A DNA stretch of 5,979 nt from RGIG6353 sp045535585 (GTDB taxonomy: Bacteria > Bacillota > Clostridia > Oscillospirales > SIG627): NCBI GenBank assembly GCA_045535585.1, contig JAZSLY010000195.1, forward strand, positions 1 through 5,979. The letters are read 5' to 3'. The translations under genes and the position numbers were made by a program. Within the stretch, counting starts at the first letter, position 1. Each line of letters begins with the position of its first letter. Positions 5,852 to 5,979 of this stretch are shown piece after piece. The notes under the pieces are model-generated. The model searched no databases. It saw nothing but the letters and a program-made list of their open reading frames with translations, and was not told the origin of the DNA.

Positions 5852-5864
5852 AACATGTGCGGTT

Positions 5865-5928
5865 TCAGCACATCGGTAAGTTGAAAGTTTCAGCACATCG
5901 GTAAGTGATGTGTCAGCACATCGGTAAG
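5865..5928 (+). repeat. Three 16-base direct repeats (TCAGCACATCGGTAAG)
   Basis: TCAGCACATCGGTAAG occurs identically at 5865-5880, 5890-5905 and 5913-5928, with periods of 25 and 23 bases. The first two copies are preceded by TT and separated by a short TTGAAAG-type spacer. Periods near two helical turns suggest a protein-binding array. Its position directly before an MPWK reading frame suggests transposase binding sites in an insertion sequence end. Three units with no spacer diversity rule out CRISPR. Confidence 0.75.
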
Positions 5929-5941
5929 CCCATGGTATAAT
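5913..5941 (+). promoter_or_regulatory. Candidate promoter of the partial right-edge gene
   Basis: A perfect TATAAT (5936-5941) lies 17 bases after TCAGCA (5913-5918), a 3/6 match to TTGACA at the start of the third direct repeat. A protein bound to the repeats would therefore cover the -35. Confidence 0.45.
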
Positions 5942-5965
5942 AAAGCCGAAAGGCGGTGCTAAAAA

Positions 5966-5979
5966 ATGCCATGGAAGGT
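5966..5979 (+). CDS. Start of a possible IS481-like transposase (3' end outside window)
   Basis: ATG at 5966 opens M-P-W-K before the window ends. It is preceded by a G-rich AGGCGGTG (5951-5958) as a possible ribosome-binding site and by a TATAAT promoter. Opening residues MPWK are common in IS481/IS3-group transposases of Firmicutes. The repeat array, and a TGTGCGG at 5856-5862 that could be an IS tip, fit that picture. Four codons are too few for a firm call; any other gene with this start is possible. Confidence 0.35.

Noticed and set aside
5865..5928. CRISPR array
   Set aside because: Units are 16 bases with 7-9 base gaps, only three copies, and no spacers of usable length.

Overview
This window looks like a chromosomal segment of an endospore-forming, probably gut-associated, member of the Clostridia. 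The grounds are moderate-to-low GC, a SpoVT-type sporulation regulator, a TndX/TnpX-like large serine recombinase tail, and AT-rich promoters with strong Shine-Dalgarno sites. The species cannot be fixed from the sequence.

Left (1-1013): the C-terminal 121 codons of a large serine recombinase run towards the right end of what appears to be an integrated mobile element. About 140 bases after its stop, sequence abruptly becomes the coding sequence of spoVT, starting at its DDLGR motif (about residue 11). The in-frame codons just upstream are TAA TCA, so the native start and first roughly 10 residues have been separated from the rest. The remaining 167 codons are intact. The element end therefore sits inside spoVT, and a GA dinucleotide lies at the junction.

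Middle (1118-5733): a compact regulon. An AraC-family regulator (264 aa) and a GH1 beta-glycosidase (448 aa) are read leftwards. A 10-TM DMT/EamA-type transporter and a neutral-ceramidase-like metal amidohydrolase (435 aa) form a rightward operon. The glycosidase promoter and the transporter promoter share a 37-base site (28/37 identical, first 15 identical). In both cases it lies with exactly the same spacing to a TATAAT -10 element. This is the strongest regulatory signal in the window and is best explained as the AraC protein's operator. Both enzymes carry altered active-site positions: the GH1 glycone motif FEW reads MES, and the ceramidase nucleophile serine position is glycine. The locus may therefore process a non-standard glycosylated amide-type substrate. 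This is inference.

Right (5734-5979): a cluster of hairpins, including a mutually exclusive pair, is followed by three copies of a 16-base direct repeat, a TATAAT promoter and an ATG opening with MPWK. This resembles the left end of an insertion sequence (IS481-like), cut by the window edge.
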